From the NCBI GenBank assembly GCA_036186865.1, contig AP025067.1, positions 23,590,535-23,654,534 of the forward strand: DNA of 64,000 nt. Reading direction: 5' to 3'. The position numbers and the translations under genes are program-made. This DNA comes from Eustoma russellianum. Taxonomy: Eukaryota; Streptophyta; Magnoliopsida; Gentianales; Gentianaceae. The notes under the pieces were generated by a model that saw only the letters and a list, made by a program, of their open reading frames with translations, made no database searches and was not told where the DNA came from. The number at the start of each line of letters is the position of its first letter. Position 1 is the stretch's first letter. Shown here piece after piece: positions 1 to 10,671 of the stretch.

Positions 1-1860
1 CGGTCTATATCGTACTTATATTTGCTATCCTGACCAACCCTCTAAAATCAGTTCTTAGGTGTATTACAATCTTTAATTTAAGGCCTTGTTCACAAGACTC
101 ATCCCAAAGCTGTATGTATTTTTTTTGGAATACGTTGTACTCTAGTATGATTTAATTTAGTCATCACTAACATCTTACAAGATGCTCTAGTCCTTATAGG
201 GTTCAATCCTTACTTAATTATCTATAGTTAGTGCTTACAAACTTCCACTTATACCCCTTGACATGTATCACTCAACTTATTGCAATCTACAATACCGGAT
301 TGTTAAACTCATCACATATGATTCATTCCCTAGACAATTAACCGTACTAACATCCTTTGTGTATGCCAATATGGTAACCCTTACTCTTCCTTGACACAAC
401 CAAGTCTTCAAAATCCGTTCTTATATACTTACGAACTAGCTCTATGATCATGCTCTTAATTTCACCGAGATATCGTCAGCAGCCTAACATACGAAATATG
501 TGTATGGACATATTATTTTTCTTTCTTCAAGTTAAAAGAAAAATAGCTTAAGTAGCTATAATTTTTTTGAATATAACTTTAACTATTTAAAATACTGAAC
601 TATCTAATTTTTTTTGTAAACACAAAACTCAAAGTATACTAGATTTTTTTTCGCAACACGATATTTCAAATGATCATTTAAAAAACTATAATATAACTTT
701 TTTTCGCAAGGCATTTCGGTAAAATTGCGTCAAAACAGTTGAAAATTTAATAACGTAAGGTTTTATGAAACGATTTGAATATGGTACCTTCCGTTTTCAA
801 AACATGTATATATTTTGAAAGCTACCCCTTTTTTTCCACAAAAGTTAAGTTCACCGTAAGCGGGTAAATAACTTCGAAAACATTTAAACGGTTAAACTAC
901 TTGCGATACCAGTAGTCATCAAATTAAATTGATTTTGACTAAAATTAGATTTAACAAAAACAGAAATTTAAAATATTCTGTAAGTAATATAATAAACAAA
1001 TCGTTTTTTAGCCTGGTTTACAAGTACGGAAACAAAATTAACCTCGTAAAATTTAGTAAACTATATAAAGAAATGTGATTTCATAAGGTATTTCCGAAAA
1101 TAAAATGTATTTTGAAGTCCCTGTAAAATACAGGTATAACTCAGTGTATGTGCTTATATAAAATATTTATATGCTAGAGAAATAATAGTCCAATGTTTCG
1201 TATTATTTCTATAATCCATCTTTATTTTCAAAAGAACAACCCATCTACGTATCGTTTCTTATAAGTCTAATCTTCGCCTACTATGCTAAATCTTTATCTT
1301 AAATTTGTTCAATACCTCTAATAAGGCTAATATCGTCGACCTATTCTGATTACCCTATATTCAACATCTTAGCCCTAGACTATAAATTCTTTTGTACAAT
1401 ATCCTTAACTAAACTCTACTGTTTATAATGCTAATCGTTATTTAGCTATCATTCTAATATAAATCATCTCTTAGTATTTACTCCACGATTACAATTCATT
1501 TCTTAGTAGATATGGTCCCAAATTAGTCTTAAGTCTGCTCTGGTGTTACCGTCCAAGTAATAATATGGACCTTCTCTAATTTACCCTAATGGTGTCAAGT
1601 ACTATGTTGCAGTCATGGTAAGGCAGCCCGAGTTACTGCCTGACTCAGTAATATTGACCTAATGTTTTACTAGGATATTCTGATTAACATCGTAATTCAT
1701 TCAAATCAATTATATAGTGTTCAACTAGGGTTACTAAGATCACGGCTTAGAGAGTTGTGATCAACCTTAGATAAGGGAGAATTGTATGAGATATCTTAGA
1801 TATACGTGTTTCCAAAACCGTTGGCCCTCTATAGTTTAGGATCATAACTTATTTTAGAAC
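1..1860. other. AT-rich sequence without a recognisable gene
   Basis: No reading frame of plausible length and no protein motif was found on either strand. Because the minus-strand gypsy element G1 has its 5' LTR at 2930-5347 and runs leftward, this stretch could be its decayed internal region or other DNA inserted in it. Its second LTR is not in the window, so the left end cannot be placed. Confidence 0.5.
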
Positions 1861-2150
1861 CGTTCTTAGCATCATCATTCTTACCTCTAAGGTCGCGTCT
1901 TATTTCCAAATCATAATTTGTACATAATCAACACTTATTACTAATTCCGTACTTATGTCTAAAGTCAACTCGTAATCAAGATCGTTACTTATGGCTAAGA
2001 TCGTGACTTATGTTCAGAATCATCGCTTATAACTGAGATCAGTACCTATGTTCATGACCATCGCCTTATGTTCAAGTCATCACTTATGTCTAAGATTGTG
2101 ACTTAGAGGCAAAATCGTAACTTATTTTCTAATATCATGGCCTAATTCTA
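1861..2150. repeat. Degenerate short tandem repeat, unit about 22 bp
   Basis: A loose unit of the type 'aagatcgtnacttatgtcta' recurs roughly a dozen times with many substitutions. Two or three more copies lie at 2800-2870 in the G1 leader, on the other side of the gag remnant. The repeat is therefore probably part of the element's internal non-coding sequence rather than chromosomal satellite DNA. Unit boundaries are approximate. Confidence 0.6.
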
Positions 2151-2174
2151 TATTTCTGCCATGCATCTAGAGTC

Positions 2175-2650
2175 ATGCTCTGAAGATTATACTGTCGGCA
2201 CGAGATACCTCTTGAACTCATTCTAAAGTTTGATCCAAGTGATCGGCGGTGTCAGTTTTGCTCCGCATCCACTCCTCCCGCATCCACTTGTAGACAAGTC
2301 CGAATGCGTTGGTGGTGGGTCCTGTGGCTGCTGATGTTGTTGCGCCACATCTTAGGTCATGACTAGTAGTGCGTCTATCATGACCTGGGGAAGCACGGCG
2401 TGCGATGAAGCCCCTTTCTCAGAGTGGTCCTCTCAAAGGTTGGGGTATGCATCTTTCGCATCTCCCCAGTGTAATACCTTATGCCATGACGAGGCGGTGG
2501 TAGAGGAGGGGGTTGTTGCTGCTGCTGAGCAACACTTTACGCAATCACCGTTATGGCGTCCATTAGAGCTTAAGGCATTACCATTTGTGGTGGCTGTGGG
2601 TTCTCATTTCCGTTGCCACCATTTCCCTGGTTTCCTCTTCTGGGAGGCAT
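2175..2650 (-). pseudogene. G1: Ty3/gypsy gag remnant (N-terminal part)
   Basis: Read on the minus strand from the ATG at 2650, the frame opens MPPRRGNQGNGGNGNENP, the basic and Asn/Gly-rich start typical of plant chromovirus (Tekay/CRM-like) Gag. It meets a stop after about 26 codons. Shifted frames then give a Gln-rich stretch, a HTPTFE-like motif, and further left an ITWIKL-stop-NEFKRYLVP segment resembling the capsid motif 'ITWxxFxxxFxxxYxP'. The spacing between these blocks is too short, so much of the capsid domain is deleted. Gag would normally form the virus-like particle. The lineage assignment is an inference from the N-terminus only. Confidence 0.6.
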
Positions 2651-2914
2651 TGTCTGTAAAATCAACGCTTATTAGCATTCAGTAATTCCAAGGAGAATCC
2701 TGAAAGCCCATATGCGTTGTACAGGACGAAACTCGTAAACTAAAAGAGTAATAAAGCTGATTAAAAAAATTCTTATCGCACTCGCACACACCCAACCCAA
2801 TCAAACTTATGTCTAAGATCATATACTTAGACCTATGGATCAACTTAAGGTCAAAATCATAGCTTAAGACTCTATATGACATAACCTAGGTTTCCGAGGT
2901 AGATCTGAAGCCTA

Positions 2915-2927
2915 GGCTCTGATACCA
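2915..2927 (-). other. G1 primer binding site, initiator tRNA-Met type
   Basis: The complement reads TGGTATCAGAGCC, pairing with the 3' end of plant initiator tRNA-Met. Two bases separate it from the LTR end at 2930. It fixes the element as minus-strand and the adjacent LTR as the 5' LTR. Confidence 0.85.
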
Positions 2928-3611
2928 CCTGTAGCGCCTCGACCCGGACAGCAGAATCCGAACCGGTGCACCCATCGTAGCTTACAGAGAAGACTACAAG
3001 ATGTCTCATCTCTCGATTACACATCATCAATGACGTCAGAGAAATAAGTGCGGAACATGTATCACATGAATCTAAACCATCAAAGTGGTACACCAAAAAT
3101 AAAGTGACTATCAATAATTGTTTATGTACGCAGCTATCTAAGCCTTCAAATGAACTAAGAAGACTGAATTAACAAGAAATAGTCTAGCACAATTCCCAAG
3201 ATGACCTCTAGACATCCCATTCAGCCCACTCACTGTCGTCTTCTATGAATATCATGTCGTAACTACCCTCATCTGCAAAGCAAAAGTAGTACCCTTAGCG
3301 AAAAACGCTAGCAAGTAACCCGCTTATAAGACATACGGGATCAACGCATGGCAAGACATGAGTAATATGTAATTCAAGGGATTGATGGGGCACATGTCTT
3401 GTATAACTTCAAAAAAATATAGACTAGTCACATAACAGAACAAGAACCAGTATTCATACGCATTTAACAATTCAATAACAATCCAGTTACAAACCAACAT
3501 AACGTAACGACTCGTGTGATGCATGACAAAATATGCACTACACTACAACGGTCACAAGTGCGTATGTACTTTCGTTTCAAAACAGTGCAATGCATGTCAC
3601 AATGTCTGGTC

Positions 3612-3880
3612 ACATAACTTTATACCATGTAATGCTCCACGGCTTAATATTTCCATCCCGTGTCACATTACAGCCACTTTATACCCTGTAACGCTCCACG
3701 GCTTATATTTCCATCCGTGTCATGTTACAGCCAACTTTATACCCTGTAATGCTTCACGGCTTATATTTCCATCCTGTGTCACATTACAGCCAACTTTATA
3801 CCCTGTACATGTCACAACTTATATTTCCATCCCATGACATGTTACAGCCATTTCGCAAACTTTATACCCTGTGCCGAGCA
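3612..3880. repeat. Tandem repeat inside the G1 LTR, unit about 60 bp
   Basis: Four to five units share the core 'ctttataccctgtaatgc', then 'acggcttatatttccatcc' and 'tgtcacattacagcca'. Units differ by substitutions, and the fourth is shortened by a fused 'tacatgtcac'. Repeats of this sort are common in plant gypsy LTRs. Short reading frames across it are by-products. Confidence 0.85.
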
Positions 3881-4345
3881 CCTCTCTTTTCAAAACATTA
3901 TGCAAATGCAAGTGCATGATGCAAGAATGCAAGACTCCTCATACATCATATTCTTCATTCACATACTTCGAATCATATTCACATATCAATCAGTAGGTGA
4001 GACTCACTCACGTATACACTCGAGCTTATACTGTCCCGGTAGGTCTCATCACCTAAACATCGATTCTAGCACCCAGGGCTATGTAGAAGCCCTCACATTC
4101 CTCTTTTGCACTCTGTAAAGCCTCAATACGTTCATGTCCTAACCCCTTAGGTCATTTGCGTTGAAATCCGATTCGAATACCCTTCGAATTCTCCACAATG
4201 ATTCACCATCTTAAGTCATGTTCCCAAGACTTAGACTACCCTCAATCATGTCCTAAGAAGTCCCTAAGGTCACACAAATGGTCCCCCTATCTTCCCTCTT
4301 TCTTCCCTTATTTTCCCAGCAAAATTGGTTGACAATCATACCCTC

Positions 4346-4482
4346 ACATCGATCGATCGAAGTACTTCATCCCCTCACATCGATCGATCGATGTCCATCA
4401 GAATACTTACTGCCTAACATCATACCCTCACATAGATCGATCGAAGTACTTCATTCCCCTCACATCGATCGATCGATGTCCA
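4346..4482. promoter_or_regulatory. ATCGATCGATCGA palindrome cluster in the G1 LTR
   Basis: Four motifs sit in two tandem copies of a segment of about 80 bp. Each copy has one 'ATCGATCGAAGTAC' variant followed by one 'CACATCGATCGATCGATGTC' variant. The latter 20-mer is found exactly at 4376-4395 and 4461-4480, and again in the C3 and C4 LTRs. A binding-site role is inferred, not shown. Confidence 0.6.
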
Positions 4483-5347
4483 CGATTCCAGAACAGAAAC
4501 TTTGCGATTTCTGCAGAAACTGCAGACCATAACTCCAATTGATCCCAAACTTCATCCCAATCAATCCAAGCCTAATCCCTGCTATAATCTCATGCTTAAA
4601 CTACAGATTGAACACTATACACATACCAAACAAAGATTCAAGCCTAGAACTCAATTATCTCAACCTTATCAATCCAAAGATTTCACCTTTCATCCTCAAA
4701 CCCCACACAACAATGAAATCACAACAAGAAGGGATTCAAGGGGTAGGGATTTGCAACGATTTCATGAAGTCAACAACAACAAAACGATTTTCAAACATAT
4801 AGTGGCCAAAACATCAAAACCAAAACACCATAATCACTTATAGATTCACGGAAAGAAACTACTGCAATGGTGATCCATTTAGATATCAAAAATAGGGCCT
4901 TTTCTCTTCGCAAAACGTAGGAACTTATAAGAAAGTTACTTGCCTTTGATTACTCGGATATGGATTGAAGAACGAACAGAGAACGGATTAAAAGATCTAA
5001 CAGAGTTCTTCGCCTAGGGTTGGAGAGTTGTCAAGATCCGCCTATGGAGAGGGGGCGTCGCTCCTTTTTTCTGAGAAGGGAGAAACTGACATTACGTCAG
5101 TTTGATATAAAAGAAAGGGTGAAATTTGAGTTTTCTAAATTATATCCTATTATCTCATTTATCTTAAAGGATTAAAATTTAATATTTAATCCTAAAATTA
5201 AATACTAATTAATTCTAATATTTAATCTCTCCATAAATACCAATAAATTTAAACTTTAATTCTTAATTCATTAGCATTAATTGCTTTTAATCTCATTTAA
5301 TTTCCTTTTATCCTTTAATTATTCTACGAGGGGTGCGGGGCATAACA

Positions 5348-6560
5348 TTCCTAGTTATCAAGTGATGACAACATTCAACCAATCAATGAGTGCCAAGTAA
5401 GCAAGAGTTAAATGATCATCTAATGAGGAGGTGCCAAGTAAGCAAGAACATGTCACAATGATGCCACATATTCTCCCAAGGACTTAAAAGATAATTTTCA
5501 AGAAGAGTAATAGAACCAAGGGGGGCGGCCAAAATCAAGATTAAAGGAAAGGAAGAAGAGCAAAACAAAGACAAGAAAAAGCATTGCAATCTTGAAGCTA
5601 AAAAACGCCTACATCCTCTTCTTCTACACTCTCTTTCTTTCTTATTCCTAAAAGCCTATTGTACTTATATTCATATACTTGAATAGGCTTCTCTTAGACA
5701 ACCACATATTCTCTTATCTTTGTAAAAGATTGATCAAGGTGTGATAAATCTTCAATCTTGCAAGGTGGTGGTGTTCGTGTGCATTGTATTCAACATACAA
5801 GGTTTGTAAAGGGTTTGTAGTTGGTGTGTAACTCCATCAACCCTGTGGTAAGGTGTTTTGTGTTGTGTGATTAGTGTGAACCGAGGAAGGTGTTCCTCGA
5901 AGACTGAGTAGGTTGTTTAAAACCGAACCAGTATGAAATTCTTGGTGTCATTTACTTTCAGCACTTATATTCTGTTTTAGCACTGTTTATCCTTTTTGAT
6001 TACGTTCGTAAAAATAGTAAACATTTTTCAAAAATTACGAAACTTTCCAGAATCACAGCCACACGTCTTAAGGTTAATTTGACACAAGTTTCAACCCTTT
6101 TGGACAAGTATAAGTCAATCAAACGTCCAAAGTTCTGAGACTAGTGCAGTCTGATTTTTAGGCTTGCATAGGTTGAGACTTTGATTGTATTGACTAACTT
6201 CCCAAAAGAATTTTTCAAAACTGTTTCAACCCATTTAAATATAATATATAAGGGGTTAGTGGTTAAAATTTCAGATAATTTGGAGTTACTTACAAATAGA
6301 AATAAATTTTTCAAAACAGTCTACCGTTTCTGGCAGATTCGCGCATAAAGACGTACGTTCTTAAGATGTACGTTCTTTATATTTCTGGCAGATTCGCGTT
6401 AACATTGCTGTAATTTATTTTATTTTTTATATTTTGACATGAATCTTTTGCAAGCGTACCGCATAAAGATGTACGTTCTTAATAATTGATGTTATACATA
6501 CATGTTTGACACGTACTTGAGTTGCTTTGATATTTAGTTTCGCAAAATATCAGTATTTCC
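5348..6560 (+). mobile_element. Degenerate LTR remnant related to the T1 LTR
   Basis: Long stretches match the downstream part of the T1 LTRs (30965-33232 and 35548-38281). Shared blocks include 'aaggtgtgataaatcttcaa', the 'accgaggaaggtgttcctcgaagactgagtaggt' region, the 'gactagtgcagtctgatttt' block, and 'cagtttctggcagatt'-like sequence. The start of the LTR is missing and the G1 LTR abuts it at 5347/5348, so G1 may have inserted into an older copy. A short duplication containing 'taaagacgtacgttctt' occurs near 6340-6480. No internal region follows, so this is a solo or truncated LTR. Confidence 0.7.
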
Positions 6561-6913
6561 TAGTACAAATCAATTCTGCCAAAGGCGTGACAAAGCGTCG
6601 GCCTGAGGACGAAAACCTAAGAAGTCATATTAAAGATGGTTATATCCATAATAATATTGCTAGACCGAATCGATGAATTTAGATCGTTACGTGGTTTATA
6701 ATATAGAAATAAGTATCTTACCATGATCTATTAGATGGAACTAAGTGTCATACCCTAAAAACCATCTAATATATTATCAGACACGAGTTTCTCTTTGATA
6801 TTATCTGTTTTCCTTGTACATTATCTTTACTAAAGCACAATAAATCAATCAATCACACCTAGTATATCCTAACGACATCAAAAGCTATCGTTAGGGTCTG
6901 GGAAGGATGATTT
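6561..6913. other. Intergenic DNA with an RTE-LINE 3' tail fragment
   Basis: About 6850-6908 contains 'gacatcaaaagctatcgtta' followed by 'gggtctgggaagg', matching the minus-strand 3' tails of the RTE LINEs at 28310 and 30660. The rest is AT-rich with no gene. Bases 6909-6913 (GATTT) are the left target-site duplication of C1. Confidence 0.55.
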
Positions 6914-8381
6914 TGTTAGGTCCCTTAGAACACACTAGACGGGGGGATTGAATAGTGTGTTCACCAAATATAGATATTTTGTGGATATTTTTCGTTTTTT
7001 AGAGTGCAACCAATACTTGGATGTGTTCTTTAGAAAGAATAAAGACTTGCAAGAAAGTAAAGAACACAAGGATGTATCGAGGTTCAAGTCAAATGACTCT
7101 ACTCCTCTACCTTCTTGATTTTTCACAAGAAGGATTTTGAAAAGGGGATTGTTATTTCAATGGGGGAACAACAATCAAAAATAAAATCCAAACAATGGAA
7201 AAACTAGGCAACACGCCTAGACCACAACCGAGAAATCTAACCCTTGAAGTCTAGCCTCCAAATATCTTCTTTGCCCTCAAGAAATCTTGTAGGGAGAATA
7301 GTGCACCACAACACTATCAACTAACCTTTCAAAGTCTAGAAAACTCAAACAAGAAGCACCCTTGCTCCTTGACAATAAAGTAAAAATGTACAATGTAGAA
7401 AGTATAAATAATCACTCTCAACAATAAAGTAAAAATGTACAATGTTTACAACTATCTTGAGAGCTTGAGCTTGAGAGAAAATCTAAGAGCATGAAATGTA
7501 GAAAGTTTGAGAAGAAGAAAAGACACCCTTCTTTTATCACTCTTTTGAATTCTTCCCGTTTGAAAGCCTCTGCAGTGCCAATAATGGGCTTTGGCATCTT
7601 GCGATGGTACTTCATCATCCTTGGAGATCTTCCCTTGGCATGTAGCAAAACTTTTGGAGAGATTTCAAAACCAAAGCCAAGAATGGAAAACTGGCATCTT
7701 TAGGTTTGAGGGAGAACCTGTGAAAAATAGCACTAAAAGAAGAGGGTACAAACGAGTCAACTAATGTTAGAAAGTGAAGCAAAAAGACCTTTGTAACGTT
7801 AGTCACATGAAGCGCCTAATGTGTTTAATGAACATCCGTTCGAAGTGACATTGAGCGCTTAATGTGAAAAGGAACTGGCGTTCGAAAGTCACATTAAGCT
7901 CCTTATGTGGGCAGCTGAGGGCGTTCGAAGTCACATGAAGAGTCTAATGTTGCCCTTCATGCTTGTTCGAACGAAATCTGACATTTTCTCAGAAAAAGTA
8001 CTTGGGTGTGCGTGCCCATTCTGGGGAAAAATACTTTTGACTTGGTGGACCACTTGAAGCGCCTAATGTAGGCGTTCGAAGTGTTCGCACTTTTCATCAG
8101 AACACATAAAGTGCCTAATGTAGGCGTTCGAAGTGTTCTGACTTCCATACACTTCACATGAAGCACCTAATGTAGGCGTTCGAAGTGTACGCACATCCAG
8201 ACACTTCACATGAGGCGCCTAATGTAGGCGTTCGAAGTGTACTAGATTCCACCAATGCACATTAAGCGCCTAAAGTGAGTGTTCGAAGTATACTGACTTC
8301 CAACACACAACATGAAACGCCTAATCTATCGTTCGAAGTGCCAAAGTGTGCAAATCATTAAATCTCTTACATTTTCTAACA
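6914..8381 (-). repeat. C1 3' LTR (1468 bp)
   Basis: Begins TGTTAGGTCCCTTAGAACAC and ends TTTTCTAACA. It matches 15255-16758 throughout, except that near 7370-7440 it carries a local duplication around 'aataaagtaaaaatgtac' in place of a segment present in the other LTR. In element orientation, U3 is the right-hand part, where the palindromic repeats at 7800-8345 lie. Confidence 0.93.
7800..8345. repeat. C1 LTR palindrome-bearing tandem repeats (left LTR)
   Basis: About ten imperfect units of 40-55 bp have the core 'agcgcctaatgtaggcgttcgaag'-type sequence. The centre CGCCTA-ATG-TAGGCG is an inverted repeat with 6-bp arms, followed by the palindrome TTCGAA. Units differ mainly in the linker ('acacttcacatg', 'cagaacacat'). 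They occupy the U3 region in element orientation. Related units recur at 10320-10620 upstream of the aORF. Confidence 0.8.
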
Positions 8382-8460
8382 TTCTCCCTCTTTTTGATGA
8401 TTTCACACAATGCATAACTTTAAAGTTTGCTCCCCCTTAACATATGCTCCCCCTCACAAA
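8382..8460 (-). other. C1 polypurine tract and extra purine-rich boxes
   Basis: Directly inside the 3' LTR the complement reads AAAAAGAGGGAGAA, the expected plus-strand primer. Two more purine boxes (complement GGGGGAGC and GAGGGGGAGC) follow within about 75 bases. C3 shows the same multiple-box arrangement at 46590-46765. Confidence 0.7.
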
Positions 8461-8629
8461 GTGCGATATTAACTTTTTAAGAGAGAACCATATAATCCAA
8501 CAAAAACATTATCATAAACTTAAGCTAAGCAGAAATTTTTTTTTAATAAACACCGAAAGGAATGATAAGTTTCTAGCCATCAAAAGATAAAAAATTTCAA
8601 TCCATCAGAGAATCAAGAGAAAAAAAATT
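8461..8629 (-). other. C1 non-coding sequence after the aORF
   Basis: AT-rich stretch between the aORF stop and the purine boxes, with no reading frame. It corresponds to the repeat-rich 3' untranslated segment of C3. Confidence 0.5.
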
Positions 8630-9997
8630 CTACAATCCACCGCTGGAGCCAGCACCACTTCCACCAGGAGGCAAATCTCCGAAACTGAACCGACTAGATG
8701 CATATTCTGCAAAACCTCCCATTTGCTGACCGCTTCCGCCAGCATGTCCACCTCCACCAACACCAGCAACACCAGTCTCTGCATCTCCAGCAGCAGCAAC
8801 AGCATTTCCAGCATGTCTCCCCCTAAATCATCAAAATCAGGAGGAATGTAGGCCCATGGAAATTCACGGAGAATGGCTGCCTTAAGAGCTCCAAATCGAT
8901 ATTCATGTCACGCATCTCGAAGCAGAAGTTGTTGAACAGATTGTTCCAGAGACTGGATTCGTGCAAGCAGCCCTGCATCAGTACTGGAACTTCCACCTTC
9001 CTGAGGCTCTTTTTCCATCTCATCAGCAATATCGGGCAGGGTGGTGGCTTTGCGTTTTTGAGAGTCGATGGCTTGGGCAATATTGTAATTGTCATAGAAA
9101 TCCGTCTTAGCTACCAAGGTGAGTTCATTTTCAGGAATGATAATACCTTTTGATTTTAGAAGGATGGTAATGATATTTGCAAAAGGTAAAGCCTTGGAAG
9201 CTTTCCGAAGGGCAGCAAACATGACTTCAATAATAATCCAAGCAAAGTTGAGTTGGGTTTCATGTTTGATTCGGTAAGTGACATAGAAATCCATGTTGCT
9301 TGGATTTCTTGTCGACTTACCATTGACACAGTAAGTGACAACGGCCAACAAAATACGGTCCATCAGAGACATGTTCTGAGTCTTTCGTGAAGGAAAGAAT
9401 CCCAGATCAAACTTTACATCTTGTTCACTAATTCTGTATTTACTGCTCCAGTCAAATACAGAAAAGTCACTCAGCCCTTTGTTTCTTATCCTGAGGACAT
9501 CACAGATTTCGGGAATAGAAAAAACTAAGAGGCGTACCATCAATGACAGTATTCAGAGAAAAGGAATGAGATGCGGACTGTGGAGTAACCCACAGATTTG
9601 CATAGAACATCCTGGTGTGCTCCCGGGAAAATTCCTGTATATCAATTCTGGACCAGAGAGAGGTCCATCCTTGATACTATAGCAAAGAGATAAGTTGATC
9701 CATATTGCGAGTTTCAGACAGATCACTGAGACTCAGCAGCTTGAGTGGAATGATAGGCCGGTTATTTGTGTGCCATTCTTCATAAAGCATATTGGAGTAC
9801 AAAGACAAATGCACTCCTTTGTCCAAATGGCAGGGAGATTTCTTGATTTCTGGATCGAATTTCTTTAACCAAATAACATTTTCCTTGGTGAGCCCTTCAC
9901 GAATAGATTTAAGTTCTTGAGGTTCCATAGTCCCAAGCCCAGCAGTTTTCTTACGCTTATGGCTGTGTAGGCGTTTTGAAGGACCTGCTGAAGCCAT
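8630..9997 (-). pseudogene. C1 accessory ORF (aORF), broken copy
   Basis: Starts at the ATG at 9997 with a basic segment (SKRLHSHKRKK). Three frames must be followed: 9997-9677, about 9670-9550 (containing TRMFYANLW), and 9543-8908. An in-frame TGA at 8908-8910 and a further shift lead into a Gly/Ala-rich tail ending at the stop at 8630. Aligned by eye with the intact C3 aORF, shared blocks are SIREGLTKEN/QIRSGLTYKN, RPIIPLKLL/RATIPLKLL, FYANLW, VNGKSTRNPSNMDFYVTYRI/INGKSAKLPSNLDFYIAYRI and ALPFANII/ALPYANLI. No signal peptide or membrane segment is seen, so it is not a typical env-like protein. The family resembles proteins named 'putative plant transposon protein'; function is unknown. Confidence 0.75.
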
Positions 9998-10319
9998 CAG
10001 AGTTGTATGATTGAAAGGATTTGAGAAGGAAAGGAAATGTGGAAAATCTGAGATGTTTGAATGTGGAAAGACGAAGAAAGATGAGGTTTTAAAGAGAATG
10101 AAGGAAGATGAAGGGTAAGTGGAAGTAATGGTGGAAAGAGAGGGATAATGGGAGAGTGGGATAGTGGGAGAGAGAAGTTTGAGAAAGAAGAGGATGAAGA
10201 GGTGAAGAGGAAATTGCTTTGGGAAATGAAGAAGAGGTCAGAACGTGGGAGGAGAGAAAAGAGGAAAACGGCGGCAGGGAATTGATGATCATTAAATGGC
10301 GCGAAACTTGAAGAGACGG

Positions 10320-10620
10320 CGGAAAAGACAGTGAAGAATTAGGTTTGAAAGCGCCTAAAGTGACTTCAAACGACTTCACAAAATATGATGAAGTGCTTAA
10401 AGTCACATTAAACGGTTGTGGAGATGCAGATTGTGCGCTTAAAGTCACTTTGAACAAGTGAACTCATTTAGATGAAGCGCTTAATCCAACATCGAACGCT
10501 TGTGTAAAAGGAACATAAAGCGCCTGATGTCACTTCAAAACGAGTGACATCCTTAGCATCAGGCGTCTGATATGACATCGAACGCCTGAAGTAACTGTGA
10601 TGAAGCGCCTTATGTATACT
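10320..10620. promoter_or_regulatory. C1 spacer repeats upstream of the aORF
   Basis: The spacer between the pol stop (10672) and the aORF start (9997) holds about six copies of AGCGCCTAAAGTGAC / AGCGCTTAAAGTCAC-like sequence. It also has the inverted repeat TCAGGCGT...ACGCCTGA near 10560-10590. These are recognisably the same motif family as the C1 LTR repeats. Their position just 5' of the aORF suggests a promoter or binding region for it; this is inference. Confidence 0.65.
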
Positions 10621-10671
10621 GACCTTGAAAATTTTAAAACTTTTATGCTCAAAACTCAAGATGGGTTATTA

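Larger units (their letters stand above)
2930..5347 (-). mobile_element. G1: 5' LTR of a Ty3/gypsy element (2418 bp)
   Basis: On the given strand the LTR runs from TGTAGCGCC to GGCATAACA; in element orientation it begins TGTTATGCCCCGCACCCC. The right boundary is inferred from the TG...CA ends and from the change of sequence at 5348, where remnant T1-type LTR sequence begins. The other LTR lies outside the window, so the target duplication cannot be tested. The LTR is AT-rich, holds a roughly 60-bp tandem repeat (3612-3880), and carries four ATCGATCGATCGA motifs (4346-4482) that also occur in the LTRs of C3 and C4. Confidence 0.75.

Noticed and set aside
4278..4843. Overlapping plus-strand frames in the G1 LTR
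   Set aside because: They translate LTR repeats and the ATCGAT motif; no protein family resemblance.
7800..8345. Regularly spaced repeats resembling a CRISPR array
   Set aside because: Plant nuclear DNA; the repeats are imperfect, the spacers are related to each other, and the array is duplicated in the second LTR of C1.
8630..9997. aORF as an env-like gene
   Set aside because: Neither copy shows a signal peptide, membrane segment or cleavage site; composition is soluble and nuclear-like.
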